A stretch of 64,000 bases of DNA from Pedobacter sp. PACM 27299 (GCF_001412655.1 NZ_CP012996.1:4092001-4156000), one strand, 5' to 3'; positions 8,466-17,365 are shown, counted from the first letter of the stretch. Made by a program: numbers and translations. Notes: generated by a model from the letters alone, not told the origin.

Positions 8466-10289
8466 TTAAGAATCAGGCAATAAATTACCATTTATAATCC
8501 TTGACTGAATAGAGGATTGAATAGATATACTATCCCTTAAATATTTCTCCACGATCATACTTCCAATAGGGGCAGCCCAAACACTTCCATATCCGGCATT
8601 TTCTACAAACACTGCAATTGCAATTTTGGGATTCTTTCTAGGGGCAAAAGCTAAAAATGCAGCATGATTTTTCCCATGTGAATTTTGAACCGTTCCTGTT
8701 TTCCCACACATTTCAATGCCATTTATTCTTGCTGAGTAGGCAGTACCACCAGGATTATTAACGGCAAGGCTCATCCCTTGGATGACTGGCTCGAAGTACT
8801 CCGAATTGACATCAACTGAAAGTCGCTCCTTAAATTTAGGATTATTCAAATCTTGTGTACCGATGCCCTTTATCAAATGAGGTCTGTAATAAAATCCTCT
8901 GTTGGCAACAATAGCCATGATATTAGCCATTTGCATAGTGGTTATTCCCATCTCTCCTTGTCCAATTGAAAGAGACATATTGTATGACGAAGTCCAGTTA
9001 TGGCTTCCGAATCGTTTAGTATAGAAAGCTGAAGAAGGTAACGAACCTGGTTTTTCATTTTGCAGATCTATCCCCAGCGCCTTACCTATACCAAATTTCA
9101 TAATAGAAGATCTCCATTTATCATAAGCATCCACAGCACCAATACCTTGTTTGTCAATCATTCCAGAATAAATATAACCGAAATAGGTATTGCAAGAAGT
9201 TTGAATAGATTGAGAAAGATTTATTGGTCCATGCACATGAGTACACCCCATAAACCCTTTCTTACCATAACGATATCCACCCTGGCAATTAAAAACTGTA
9301 TGTTCATTGATTAAACCGGCTTGTTGTGCCACCAAAGCACTCACCACTTTAAACACTGAACCCGGAGGATACTGCGCCTGGATAGGTCTAATGAACAAAG
9401 GGTGATTGGAATTATTCAATAACTCCATATAATTATTTCCTTTTTCTAGTCCTGACATTAAGTTCGGGTCATAAGACGGGCTGCTTACAAAAGCTAAAAC
9501 TTCACCAGTACTGGGTTCAATAGCCACTATGCTGCCGATTTTATTATTCATGAATTTCTCTGCAAGTTTTTGAATTCCTTGGTCAAGGGAAGAAACCAAA
9601 TCCTGTCCAGCCGTCGAAACGGTATCATATTCACCGTCTTTAAATTCACCTTTGGGTCGATTAAATGCATCTACCATTACATTTTTAACACCACGTTTTC
9701 CCCTAAGCTGTTGTTCATAAAAACGCTCTACCCCGCTCACACCTATAAAATCGCCAGGACGATAAAAACGATCATCGTAATGAATATCCCGTTCGGTAAC
9801 CTGGTTTACATATCCCAAAAATTGAGCTGCAACGCTATCAGGATAAACACGAATTGTCCGTCTTTCGGCCCAAAACCCACTAAACTGATTGAGTTGTTCT
9901 TGTAAACTACTATAAGCTTCTAATGTGATTTCCTTTTTAAAAATTGAGGCTTTATAAGGAGAGAAATTCTTTGCCTTATTCACCTGATGCTCAAATTGCT
10001 CGAAATTAATATTTAACAAACGGCAAAACTTAGCAGTGTCAATATTTTTCATCTTAGAGGGAATAACCATAATATCGTAAACAGGTTTATTCCTAACCAT
10101 AATTTGCCCCCCTCTATACCTTATATTACCCCTATTTGGATAAAGAACCTTTTTACGCAAGACATTTTCTGTTGCCGCTTTATAGTAAGAATCATCGATG
10201 AGCTGCATAAAAAGCAACCTAAAAAAAATAACAAGTACACACACCACCATAACACCCTGAATTACGGATTTTCTGGAATAATTATTCAT
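8466..10289 (-). CDS. Penicillin-binding protein 2 (class B transpeptidase)
   Basis: This 607-aa class B PBP cross-links peptidoglycan in the periplasm, normally with RodA in elongation. There is one N-terminal TM (~9-28, GVMVVCVLVIFFRLLFMQL), then the pedestal domain (PNRGNIRYRGGQ; PGDFIGVSGVERFYEQQLRG). The transpeptidase motifs are SVFK at ~311 (catalytic Ser), SCN at ~365-367 and KTG at ~530-532, so it looks active. PBP2 usually sits with mreBCD and rodA; here it is alone, flanked by a gene-poor region and a GH27 gene. It is therefore probably an extra, accessory copy. The short C-terminus fits PBP2 rather than FtsI/PBP3. Confidence 0.85.
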   Translation of the reverse strand: MNNYSRKSVIQGVMVVCVLVIFFRLLFMQLIDDSYYKAATENVLRKKVLYPNRGNIRYRGGQIMVRNKPVYDIMVIPSKMKNIDTAKFCRLLNINFEQFEHQVNKAKNFSPYKASIFKKEITLEAYSSLQEQLNQFSGFWAERRTIRVYPDSVAAQFLGYVNQVTERDIHYDDRFYRPGDFIGVSGVERFYEQQLRGKRGVKNVMVDAFNRPKGEFKDGEYDTVSTAGQDLVSSLDQGIQKLAEKFMNNKIGSIVAIEPSTGEVLAFVSSPSYDPNLMSGLEKGNNYMELLNNSNHPLFIRPIQAQYPPGSVFKVVSALVAQQAGLINEHTVFNCQGGYRYGKKGFMGCTHVHGPINLSQSIQTSCNTYFGYIYSGMIDKQGIGAVDAYDKWRSSIMKFGIGKALGIDLQNEKPGSLPSSAFYTKRFGSHNWTSSYNMSLSIGQGEMGITTMQMANIMAIVANRGFYYRPHLIKGIGTQDLNNPKFKERLSVDVNSEYFEPVIQGMSLAVNNPGGTAYSARINGIEMCGKTGTVQNSHGKNHAAFLAFAPRKNPKIAIAVFVENAGYGSVWAAPIGSMIVEKYLRDSISIQSSIQSRIINGNLLPDS

Positions 10290-10503
10290 TAAACTTCAAA
10301 TTTTAAAAAAGACTTACCATTAAATGGCCTTAATATTATACTTAATCACGAAGATTGATTTATTATTCTTAATAAATCAATTTCTATCCATGAAGTTACC
10401 AAAGTGAAGTATTTTAATGAATTTTGATAACTCCTTTATCTCATTAAATATCATAAACTTTATGATTAATACTTACCTTGCTGTTTTACACCCAACTCAA
10501 TTT

Positions 10504-11745
10504 ATGCAGGCAACATTAACAAAACAAGGAATACTACTTATACTATTGAGCATTTTTAATTTATTCAGTAACTCATCTTCCGCCCAGGAAAATATTTCAA
10601 AGCGAAAAACTCCCATGATGGGATGGTCTAGTTGGAATAACTTCAGGGTTGCTATTGATGAAAATATCATTAAAGCCCAAGCAGACAAAATGGTTTCAAC
10701 CAAGCTAAAAGATGCAGGCTACAATTTTATAAATATTGATGATGGCTTTTTCGCAGGCAGAGATGCTAAGGGTAACCTATTAACCCACCCTAAGCGCTTC
10801 CCTTCAGGAATGAAGGTACTAGCAGATTACATTCATAGCAAAGGTCTAAAGGCAGGCATCTATTCTGACGCAGGAATAAACACCTGTGCTTCAATCTGGG
10901 ATAAAGACACCATAGGAGTAGGTTCAGGAATGTATGGGCATGATGAACAAGATTTAAATCTAATGCTCAGAACATGGGGATATGATTTTATAAAGATAGA
11001 CTGGTGTGGAGGAGAAAAACTTGGTTTAAATGATGAAATGAGGTATACTCAATTATCTAATCGCATCAAATCAATAAGCAGTAATGTTTTGTTTAACATT
11101 TGCCGTTGGCAATTCCCTGGTAAATGGGCGGTAGAAATTGCTGATTCCTGGCGCATTTCTGGAGACATCAGCAATGATTTTAACTCCATTCTGCATATTA
11201 TTGATAAAAATGCTGACCTATGGAAATTCAGTTCTCCCGGTCATATAAATGACATGGATATGTTGCAGGTAGGACGAGGTATGAGTGATGATGAAGATCG
11301 GTCCCATTTCACCATGTGGAGTGTAATGAACTCTCCCCTGCTTCTTGGAAATGACCTGAGAACCATATCCAACAAAACCTTAGCGTTAGTCAGCAATAAG
11401 GAAATTATCGCATTGAACCAGGATAAATTAGGTTACCAAGCACGCAGGTTAAAAAAAAATGATAAACTGGAGGTGTGGGCAAAGCCGCTTATATCGACAA
11501 TGAGCGGAGAGGTAGCTGTGGTTTTATTTAACAGATCTGATAAGAAACAAGAAATCACATTTGAATTGGATAGTATAGGCATTGATGCAGATAGATTATA
11601 TAAAATAAGAGATTTATGGAAGCACCAGGAAACAGGCTGGATGAGCTTAAAATCGCAACAATTTGTAGTACCGCCGCATGGTGTTGTCGCACTTAAGGTT
11701 ATGGGCAAATCTATACCATTTAATGTCTTCCAAAAGGATATATAA
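10504..11745 (+). CDS. Secreted GH27 alpha-galactosidase
   Basis: The 413-aa protein has a signal peptide (QGILLILLSIFNLFSNSSSAQ; start taken as ATG 10504 because the 29 residues added upstream spoil it). A GH27 (beta/alpha)8 barrel follows: PMMGWSSWNNF at ~37, YNFINIDDGFF, GLKAGIYSDAG, and the nucleophile Asp in YDFIKIDWCGG (~166). The acid/base Asp is in SWRISGD (~221). A beta-sandwich C-terminal domain closes it (EVAVVLFNRSDKKQEI). It should remove terminal alpha-galactosyl residues from oligo- or polysaccharides in the periplasm. No SusC/D pair is adjacent, so it is not part of a recognisable polysaccharide locus here. Close relatives can be beta-L-arabinopyranosidases. Confidence 0.9.
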   Translation: MQATLTKQGILLILLSIFNLFSNSSSAQENISKRKTPMMGWSSWNNFRVAIDENIIKAQADKMVSTKLKDAGYNFINIDDGFFAGRDAKGNLLTHPKRFPSGMKVLADYIHSKGLKAGIYSDAGINTCASIWDKDTIGVGSGMYGHDEQDLNLMLRTWGYDFIKIDWCGGEKLGLNDEMRYTQLSNRIKSISSNVLFNICRWQFPGKWAVEIADSWRISGDISNDFNSILHIIDKNADLWKFSSPGHINDMDMLQVGRGMSDDEDRSHFTMWSVMNSPLLLGNDLRTISNKTLALVSNKEIIALNQDKLGYQARRLKKNDKLEVWAKPLISTMSGEVAVVLFNRSDKKQEITFELDSIGIDADRLYKIRDLWKHQETGWMSLKSQQFVVPPHGVVALKVMGKSIPFNVFQKDI

Positions 11746-11826
11746 ACAAGTTATTTGTTTTGTAACCTGGATAACTTGGTCCCTTAAAATATGAGACGAA
11801 AAAAAAGTACAGCGTCTCTATGATAA

Positions 11827-12081
11827 AAAGAACGTATTTTATGGATCAACACCGATGGTGGCGGAATAAATCTGGTTGCCCCAGACAAAATATTATTTAA
11901 ACACTATTTTCCGACCTATGGTTTAAAAATCGCCTCTATTACCTCATTTAGCGATCAAGAGCTGCTCATTTCTGCAATTAGTAAGGGATTATCCTTATCA
12001 ATAAAGTCAGTGGAGCAATTTAACCCTTTCATAACAACAAAATTAATTCTCAGTGCGAAATCATTAAATCCTCTGGTATAG
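11827..12081 (+). pseudogene. Start-less open frame, probable gene remnant
   Basis: After a TAA at 11824, a frame stays open for 84 codons (KERILWINTDGGGINLVAPD, ... YGLKIASITSFSDQELL, ... KSLNPLV) to TAG. The composition is protein-like, with balanced hydrophobic strands and helices, but there is no ATG near the beginning. The opposite strand also has a 109-aa frame (11955-12284) that reads poorly. I think this is the tail of a deleted gene. I do not recognise the family. Confidence 0.3.
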
Positions 12082-12254
12082 CTGTAAATATTAATAGTAT
12101 CAGTCGGGATTACGTATATATGTAGAATTACATTTATAATGTACAACTGCTTAAAATGATAATATGTTTTTAATCCATGTAAGCCTCCATATTCACTTGC
12201 CCATCTTGGATCAGTTTGCCACGTTTGGGCTACAAAACCTCGAATAAGTTTTAA

Positions 12255-12320
12255 ACTTACTAAACTAAAAAAGGGGTAAATCAATTACCCCGCTGAATTT
12301 ACTTCGACAAATCAAAAAGC
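12255..12320. repeat. Imperfect direct repeat, copy 1 (gene end plus terminator)
   Basis: Contains the shared block TTTACTTCGACAAATC (the last codons DLSK-stop on the minus strand) preceded by an ACTAAA/GGGGTAAA/TTACCCC hairpin. The same arrangement recurs at 12907-12972 with scattered mismatches. Confidence 0.65.
12267..12291 (-). terminator. Terminator of the broken MBL gene
   Basis: On the minus strand GGGGTAA pairs with TTACCCC around 5 nt, followed by a T6 tract, just after the stop of the MBL remnant. A diverged second copy sits at 12916-12943. Confidence 0.7.
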
Positions 12321-12905
12321 TCTGCATCTTCCAGGATAATCAGCTTGTCATTTGCAACTCCAAATTCTTCCGCCTTTTTTCTAAGAGAGGCCCTTGTGGT
12401 ACGACAATGATCCAATGCATCCATATGCACAGCAATTACTTTAGCACTTCCACTAGCAGCTATAAGTGCCATGGTCTGCTGCTGATCGGCAATTCCTCGA
12501 AACCTTGGATTCTTGCACCACCGGAAATTACGATGATGAAATCTGGCTTGATCCTGTCGATATTTTTTCGGATCTGTTCTGTCCAAATAGCATCACCCAT
12601 GATATAAATGGTGGGTTGGTTCTTTGCTGTTAATACGAAACCTGAGGTTTTACCCATCATTTCCAAAACTTTACCGGAACCATGTTCACCATTGACCCCC
12701 TCAATACCAATATTTTTCCAACTGGTCTTTTGCTCAAGTGTCTAAGCACCCGAAAACCCCTTTTGCTGAAAGAAGTCCCGGTCAGCAGGCTGATTAATCA
12801 ACTTGACGGTCTTTGATAATAACTGGCCCGCAGGTTCGTCGAAGTGATCCGCGTGGGTGTGGGATACCAGAACGAGTTCAACGCCGTCGGTGATCGTCGA
12901 GATGA
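12299..12905 (-). pseudogene. Metallo-beta-lactamase-fold hydrolase, decayed
   Basis: Joining frames on the minus strand gives VELVLVSHTHADHFDEPAGQ (the HxHxDH zinc motif), then a TAG within GFSGA/TLEQKTSW. The sequence continues KNIGIEGVNGEHGSGKVLEMMGKTSGFV, YIMGDAIWTEQIRKNIDRIKPDF and IVISGGARIQGFE. At about 12495-12510 the frame shifts, then continues QQQTMALIAASGSAKVIAVHMDALDHC... to ELFDLSK. The N-terminal strands before the HxHxDH motif are absent. So there are at least three lesions: N-terminal deletion, nonsense and frameshift. The intact relatives are UlaG/RNase-Z-like soluble MBL hydrolases. It is flanked by imperfect direct repeats (12255-12320 and 12907-12972). Confidence 0.75.
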
Positions 12906-12906
12906 T

Positions 12907-12972
12907 TTACTAACACTAAAAAGGGATAAATAAACTTTACCCCTTTTATTTACTTCGACAAATCGAGAAGGA
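12907..12972. repeat. Imperfect direct repeat, copy 2, left by a deleted MBL duplicate
   Basis: Carries TTTACTTCGACAAATC plus a terminator-like GGGATAAA...TTTACCCC. On the minus strand it reads as the last six codons of a second MBL gene (LLDLSK-stop). The most economical reading is a tandem duplication whose upstream copy was almost completely deleted. Confidence 0.55.
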
Positions 12973-13280
12973 AAAATAATTACCCTTATTTATTCACATG
13001 GCTGTGATCACGAACTACTTCATCTTAAGCTTTTGATGATCCTTTAATCTATTTACCCATATGGAATTCTGTTTTCAAATTAATAGTCACTATTGCATAA
13101 AAAAGCAGATACTATGGAAACTTTACATCAACTGTCGCATTTTTTTAATAAGAGACCTTTTCAGAATTAGGAGACTTAACTTTCCAATGTACTGAACTAA
13201 GAACTTTGCTTTTCTGCAATACAAAAACTGCCCATAAATCCCAAAAGCACAGTTATAGCAACACCTGGACTGCAGAGCTT
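12973..13280. other. Intergenic, no supported gene
   Basis: About 300 bp between the MBL repeat and the amidohydrolase stop. On the minus strand a short hydrophobic stretch (PGVAITVLLGFMGSFCIAE) follows the amidohydrolase stop in another frame. It may be a remnant; nothing else is visible. Confidence 0.4.
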
Positions 13281-14618
13281 TTAGTCCTTATTCGAAACCA
13301 TATTCTTATAAATAATGCCGTTTTTCATAATGATAATGAAGTTCTTTTCAGGATTTTCTATTAATTTTATATTTTTTATAGGGTTTCCATCCACTAGTAG
13401 CAAGTCAGCATAAGCGCCTTGTTCAATAACACCAAGTTTTCCTTCAGAATATGGGTTACGCTTACCACATAAAGCAAGCAACTCCGCATTGGTGGAAGTA
13501 GCCATTCTTAAGATTTCGAAGGGTTTGTACCAACGTACAAGTTTGGCAAGCTGTGCACCTTGCCTTGTAGCCAGTTTTGCATCAAAAAGGCAATCGGTGC
13601 CCCAGGCTGTTTTTATATTATATTTTTTTGCGAGCGCGTATGCATTGTCTGTTCCTTTGGTCATTTCCAACTGCTTTTTTCTGTTCTCTGATCCTTCAGG
13701 CTGGGGATTGGCATCAGCATCATCCAAAAACGGCTGCAATGATAACCATACCCCCTTTTGTGCAAGGAGTTTCGCTGTCGCATCATCCATCAATTGCGCG
13801 TGTTCTATGCACTTTACACCGGCATGTACGGCCGCCACAATAGCCTTTGGTGTATATGCATGCACAGCGACATAGGTTCCCCAATTATCGGCTGCATCCA
13901 CAGCTGCCTTAATTTCTGCCTCTGTAAACTGGGACACGTCCAAAGGATCATAGCTAGAGGCCACACCACCGCCGGCCATAACTTTGATTTGGGTGGCACC
14001 CAAACGCAATTGTTCCCTTGCCCGCATTAAAACCTGATCGGCACCATCAGCAATGATCGTCATACCAGATTTTTCCATATAATTTAACGGTGCGCCTGTA
14101 TGCTTTGGCACATCTGTAGGCATTCCAAAGTCACCATGTCCACCGGTTTGGGAGATGGTAGCACCGCTTGGATAAATACGAGGCCCATTAATTATTCCCT
14201 GATCTATCGCTTTCATGAGGCTAAATGAGGCTCCTCCCATGTCACGCCCTGTCGTGAATCCACGAAATAGTTGTTTCTTGGCTGCATCTGCTGCAACAAG
14301 GTTAACATATCCTATATCTGATATCATTGCAAGCTGTAATGGAATTGATTCCATTGTTAAGTGAATGTGTGCATCGATTAATCCTGGCATTAAAAACTTA
14401 CCCTTGCCATCAATAATTTGCGTATTTGTGCTTTGAATTATAGCAATAGGGCTGGTAGAAACGGTTTTTATCAGATTAGCTTCGATCAATACATTTCCGA
14501 TGATGGTTTTCTCATCTTTACCGTTAAAAATTTCTACATTATTAATCAGTATAGCTCTAGGCTGTCCTAATGCCATGCTAGCCATTGTTAATAGAATAAT
14601 AGTGAATACGTATTTCAT
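13281..14618 (-). CDS. Secreted metal-dependent amidohydrolase (prolidase/imidazolonepropionase-like)
   Basis: The 445-aa protein begins with a signal peptide (MKYVFTIILLTMASMALG), followed by an amidohydrolase-1 composite domain. The metal ligands are HIH in PGLIDAHIHL (~84-86), the carbamylated-Lys region (GATQIKVMAGGGV), His in GTYVAVHAYTPKAI, His in KCIEHAQLM, and Asp in KTAWGTDCLFD. The C-terminal beta-sandwich returns in LGVIEQGAYADLLLVDGNP. Such periplasmic enzymes cleave C-N bonds, often X-Pro or other dipeptides or cyclic amides. The substrate here cannot be deduced. An IS3 element lies immediately upstream of its start, so its promoter may have been disturbed. Confidence 0.85.
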   Translation of the reverse strand: MKYVFTIILLTMASMALGQPRAILINNVEIFNGKDEKTIIGNVLIEANLIKTVSTSPIAIIQSTNTQIIDGKGKFLMPGLIDAHIHLTMESIPLQLAMISDIGYVNLVAADAAKKQLFRGFTTGRDMGGASFSLMKAIDQGIINGPRIYPSGATISQTGGHGDFGMPTDVPKHTGAPLNYMEKSGMTIIADGADQVLMRAREQLRLGATQIKVMAGGGVASSYDPLDVSQFTEAEIKAAVDAADNWGTYVAVHAYTPKAIVAAVHAGVKCIEHAQLMDDATAKLLAQKGVWLSLQPFLDDADANPQPEGSENRKKQLEMTKGTDNAYALAKKYNIKTAWGTDCLFDAKLATRQGAQLAKLVRWYKPFEILRMATSTNAELLALCGKRNPYSEGKLGVIEQGAYADLLLVDGNPIKNIKLIENPEKNFIIIMKNGIIYKNMVSNKD

Positions 14619-14663
14619 AACTTATAAATTAGCTGAATTAGAAATAAACCTATTTTTGCAGAG

Positions 14664-14693
14664 TGGCTACATAGAATGTAGATCTGGAGTTAG
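14664..14693 (+). repeat. Left terminal inverted repeat of the IS3 element
   Basis: It aligns with the reverse complement of 15917-15945 over most positions (TG..., A-TARAATG, GG-GTTA). Confidence 0.55.
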
Positions 14694-14743
14694 TACATTT
14701 GAATAGACAGTAAGTTAAGAGAATTCATAACTTAACAGAAATT

Positions 14744-15058
14744 ATGTCCCGAGAAAGAAAAGCGTATCCAAAAGAGTTCAAGCTGATGAGTGTTGAACTG
14801 AGTAACAGCCGTAACGATTTGACAGCCCTTGCCAAAGAGTTAGATATCCAAGTCTCTTTATTGTATCGTTGGAGGAAGGAATTGTCAAACAAACAGAGCA
14901 CTAGTTTTCCAGGGAATGGGAAAGTAATACTAACGGAAACCGAACAAAAGTTAGCCCGATTGGAAAAAGAACTTCGTGAAACACAAATGGAGCGAGATAT
15001 ATTAAAGAAGGCCATCAGCATTTTCTCCAGGAGCGACAGCAAATATTCAGGTTCATAA
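14744..15058 (+). CDS. IS3-family transposase OrfA
   Basis: The 104-aa protein has an N-terminal HTH (YPKEFKLMSVELSNSRNDLTALAKELDIQVSLLYRWRKE) and a C-terminal leucine-zipper-like coil (TEQKLARLEKELRETQMERDILKKAISIF), the standard OrfA plan. OrfA binds the terminal repeats and is normally fused to OrfB by -1 frameshifting. The OrfB frame (-1) runs under the OrfA end from about 15001 (GHQHFLQERQQIFRFITDHSTLFPVGK). There is no perfect A6G slippery heptamer; the nearest candidate is TTAAAGAAG at 15002-15010. Confidence 0.9.
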   Translation: MSRERKAYPKEFKLMSVELSNSRNDLTALAKELDIQVSLLYRWRKELSNKQSTSFPGNGKVILTETEQKLARLEKELRETQMERDILKKAISIFSRSDSKYSGS

Positions 15059-15921
15059 CGGATCATAGTACGTTATTTCCTGTCGGGAAAATGTGTTTAG
15101 TATTAAAGGTAAGTCGGGGTGGTTTTTATAGCTGGTTAAAGAATATTCCCTCAAACCGAAGTATTGAAAACAACATGCTTGAAACCGAGATTCTTCAGGC
15201 TTTTGAAAACAGTAAAAAAATATACGGAAGTCCTCGGATCACTCAGGAACTTCATAAAAAGAACATAAAAGTGTCCAGACCAAGAGTTGCCAGAATGATG
15301 AGAAAAGCGAATTTGAGAAGTATCGTAAAGAAGAAATTCAAAGTGACCACTGATTCCAACCATAAGTTCCCAGTACCGGAAAATAGGTTGGGCCGTGATT
15401 TTAAGCCAGGAATATTAGGTGCAGTTTGGGTATCGGACATCACCTACATTAGAACAAAGCAGGGCTGGCTATATTTGACCACCGTTATAGATCTGGGTGA
15501 CAGAAAAGTGGTCGGCTGGGCATTAAGCACAACAATGAAGGCTATAGATACAACAATACCAGCATTTAAAATGGCACAAAAAAACAGACCTATCATTCAA
15601 GAGCTTATTTTCCACTCTGATCGCGGGGTTCAGTACGCCTGTAATGAATTTAAGGGCATATTGGAGAAAAATGCCTTGATCATCAGGAGTATGAGCAGAA
15701 AGGGTAATTGTTGGGACAATGCAGTCGCTGAGAGCTTCTTTAAAACACTTAAAACGGAATGTATATACCAACATAAGTTTATTAACAAAGAGCAGGCAGC
15801 ACTCGTCGTATTTGAGTATATAGAAACATGGTATAATCGCAAAAGGCTACATTCAGCTTTGGGGTACATGTCCCCACAGGAATTTGGTCAAAACTTAAAT
15901 AAACAAAATATTGCAGCTTAA
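15001..15921 (+). CDS. IS3-family transposase OrfB (DDE integrase), expressed by frameshift
   Basis: This is the rve-type catalytic subunit. A free-standing ATG exists at 15091, but the frame is homologous back to about 15001 (QERQQIFRFITDHSTLFPVG), so the working protein is the OrfAB fusion. It contains an HTH_21 segment (EILQAFENSKKIYGSPRITQELHKK) and the DDE core: first D in AVWVSDITYIRTKQGW, second D in LIFHSDRGVQYA, E in DNAVAESFFKTLKTE. The terminal GYMSPQEFGQNL is normal. All catalytic residues are present, so the element may still be able to move. Confidence 0.9.
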   Translation: MKEGHQHFLQERQQIFRFITDHSTLFPVGKMCLVLKVSRGGFYSWLKNIPSNRSIENNMLETEILQAFENSKKIYGSPRITQELHKKNIKVSRPRVARMMRKANLRSIVKKKFKVTTDSNHKFPVPENRLGRDFKPGILGAVWVSDITYIRTKQGWLYLTTVIDLGDRKVVGWALSTTMKAIDTTIPAFKMAQKNRPIIQELIFHSDRGVQYACNEFKGILEKNALIIRSMSRKGNCWDNAVAESFFKTLKTECIYQHKFINKEQAALVVFEYIETWYNRKRLHSALGYMSPQEFGQNLNKQNIAA

Positions 15922-15945
15922 CCCAATGTCCATTTTATTGTTGCA
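15917..15945 (-). repeat. Right terminal inverted repeat of the IS3 element
   Basis: It overlaps the stop of orfB. A closely similar end (CTTAACCAAATGTCTAC...TTGCA) closes the remnant at 28447, which supports this boundary. Confidence 0.6.
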
Positions 15946-16277
15946 ATTCCAATCATTATTTCAACAAATCAAACTCCGACTTTTTGAACAACCTTTTTCA
16001 TTAGTGTGTCAAGTTGGGAATTGAGAAAGATATTTCGTTCTCGACTACCAGCATTCTTTATTAAGCTTTAAAAAAGCTATTTATTAAAGTTAACTTTTTT
16101 AAATTATTAACGGGTCAATTAAATATGATAATAGCCCTTATAAAAAAACATATATTTAGATTTAGCGACTGCAACTAAAATATTCTTAAGAAAACCGCGC
16201 GTTATTCGAGGAGTTGAATTACAAAAGCCAACAGATGATGTAAAAACGTTAATTTTAGCACCAGGTTCGAATCCATA

Positions 16278-16442
16278 CCCGCCAGCTTTGTTGAGACTTC
16301 TGTACTGCTGCGATGTGCTGCGAACCCATTTTTCAGCAGTCTGATAGAAATGCTGTGGGTACTTAAATCCTAGCTCGCAGGCAACATCAGCTATAATATT
16401 AATACCCTCAAGCATCTTAATTTTAGCTACATCGATCGCCAC
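16278..16442 (-). pseudogene. AraC-family regulator fragment (second HTH only)
   Basis: The frame gives VAKIKMLEGINIIADVACEL and GFKYPQHFYQTAEKW, then YRSLN. This is the last ~50 residues of an AraC/XylS DNA-binding domain; the first HTH and the sensor domain are missing. The frame opens right after a TAA that overlaps the end of the K+ channel gene and has only a GTG start. After SLN the frame runs on to 16119 with non-family sequence. It is a deletion remnant, not a functional regulator. A tRNA T-arm-like GGTTCGAATCC on the + strand lies just beyond the fragment end. Confidence 0.6.
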
Positions 16443-17125
16443 TAAACCTTTTTGTTACTCACCATATTATTGGTAACCAACCTGGCAATAACCACGGCAG
16501 GATATAATATCCCTACTGCAGAAAGCAAAACTGAAAGCATACGTGAGGCCATTCCATCAGGATAAATATCGCCATAACCAACTGTAGTTAACGATACCAG
16601 GCTGTAATAAACATAAACAGCATAATCAGTATCGTTATTATGCAAATTTATATTCCCGGCAATTGATTTACCGGTTTGAATTTTTAAAATCTCAAAAGCA
16701 AACGCGCCCATTAAGGCAAATAAGAGATAAACATTCACTGCTCCTATCACTCTGAAGACATTACGCTCTGCATTTCGAAACAACAGCCTAACATTAATAA
16801 AAATGAACAAACTCATATTCACAAGCCCAACTAAACGCTCCACTAAATAGTATTCCTTAGGCGTATCGTCAAATCTAATCATGAGCAAAATCAAATGCGC
16901 CAAGAACAGAAATGACGATAAATATATGTTCCACCTATCTTCGCTTGAAAAAATCCCAATAAAGTAGAGTGCGAGGAATAACATATTTAAAACCAAAATA
17001 TCTACTACTGCTCCCTCTAGCAAAATGGGCATAATAAATACCATAAAAAAGAGCATTACCAATAATGTGATAAAGCTGGTGTCTGAATGCCAATAATCCT
17101 TTACACTATTAATAATTCGTTTCAA
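16442..17125 (-). CDS. Voltage-gated-like potassium channel subunit
   Basis: The 227-aa integral membrane protein has about six hydrophobic segments (~18-37, 41-60, 68-84, 99-115, 127-146, 196-216). It carries the K+ selectivity filter TVGYGD at ~181-186 within YVYYSLVSLTTVGYGDIYP. It would form tetramers conducting K+ across the inner membrane. The voltage-sensing S4 is not clearly arginine-rich, so gating by voltage is doubtful. There is no C-terminal RCK/TrkA domain. It stands at the edge of the sensory-kinase cluster, which may be chance. Confidence 0.85.
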   Translation of the reverse strand: MKRIINSVKDYWHSDTSFITLLVMLFFMVFIMPILLEGAVVDILVLNMLFLALYFIGIFSSEDRWNIYLSSFLFLAHLILLMIRFDDTPKEYYLVERLVGLVNMSLFIFINVRLLFRNAERNVFRVIGAVNVYLLFALMGAFAFEILKIQTGKSIAGNINLHNNDTDYAVYVYYSLVSLTTVGYGDIYPDGMASRMLSVLLSAVGILYPAVVIARLVTNNMVSNKKV

Positions 17126-17365
17126 CGGCAGTATGATTTAGATAAATTTAAATAAGAACCGGCGGTAACAGCTTGTTGAGCATATACAATTTAGAGCTGA
17201 AAGAATGTAAATTAAACATTTGCTGCAACTTAATTTCAAATAATTTAGCAATATAATATACACGAAAGGTCCAAAATCCAATCCACCTAAATCCAAGTAG
17301 CTACTCAGTATTGCTAAAAACAAGCAGTTGTTGAACGCTTTTAATTAAGTTGCAACCTAGACACT

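Larger units (their letters stand above)
14664..15945 (+). mobile_element. IS3-family insertion sequence, apparently complete
   Basis: The element has two overlapping transposase frames and imperfect ~29-bp terminal inverted repeats. Left is TGGCTACATAGAATG... at 14664-14693; right (reverse complement) is TGCAACAATAAAATG... at 15917-15945. Both ends are 5'-TG...CA-3', as in IS3. The total of ~1.28 kb fits the family. I see no obvious 3-4 bp target duplication, so the end assignment could be off by a few bases. A decayed second copy of a close relative lies at 28190-28447. The insertion is about 45 bp upstream of the amidohydrolase start codon. Confidence 0.75.

Noticed and set aside
11955..12284. 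109-aa minus-strand frame
   Set aside because: It reads poorly and overlaps the better open frame on the other strand and the MBL terminator.
16255..16285. Possible tRNA gene at GGTTCGAATCC
   Set aside because: No D-arm, anticodon arm or pairing acceptor strand upstream; at best a T-arm look-alike.
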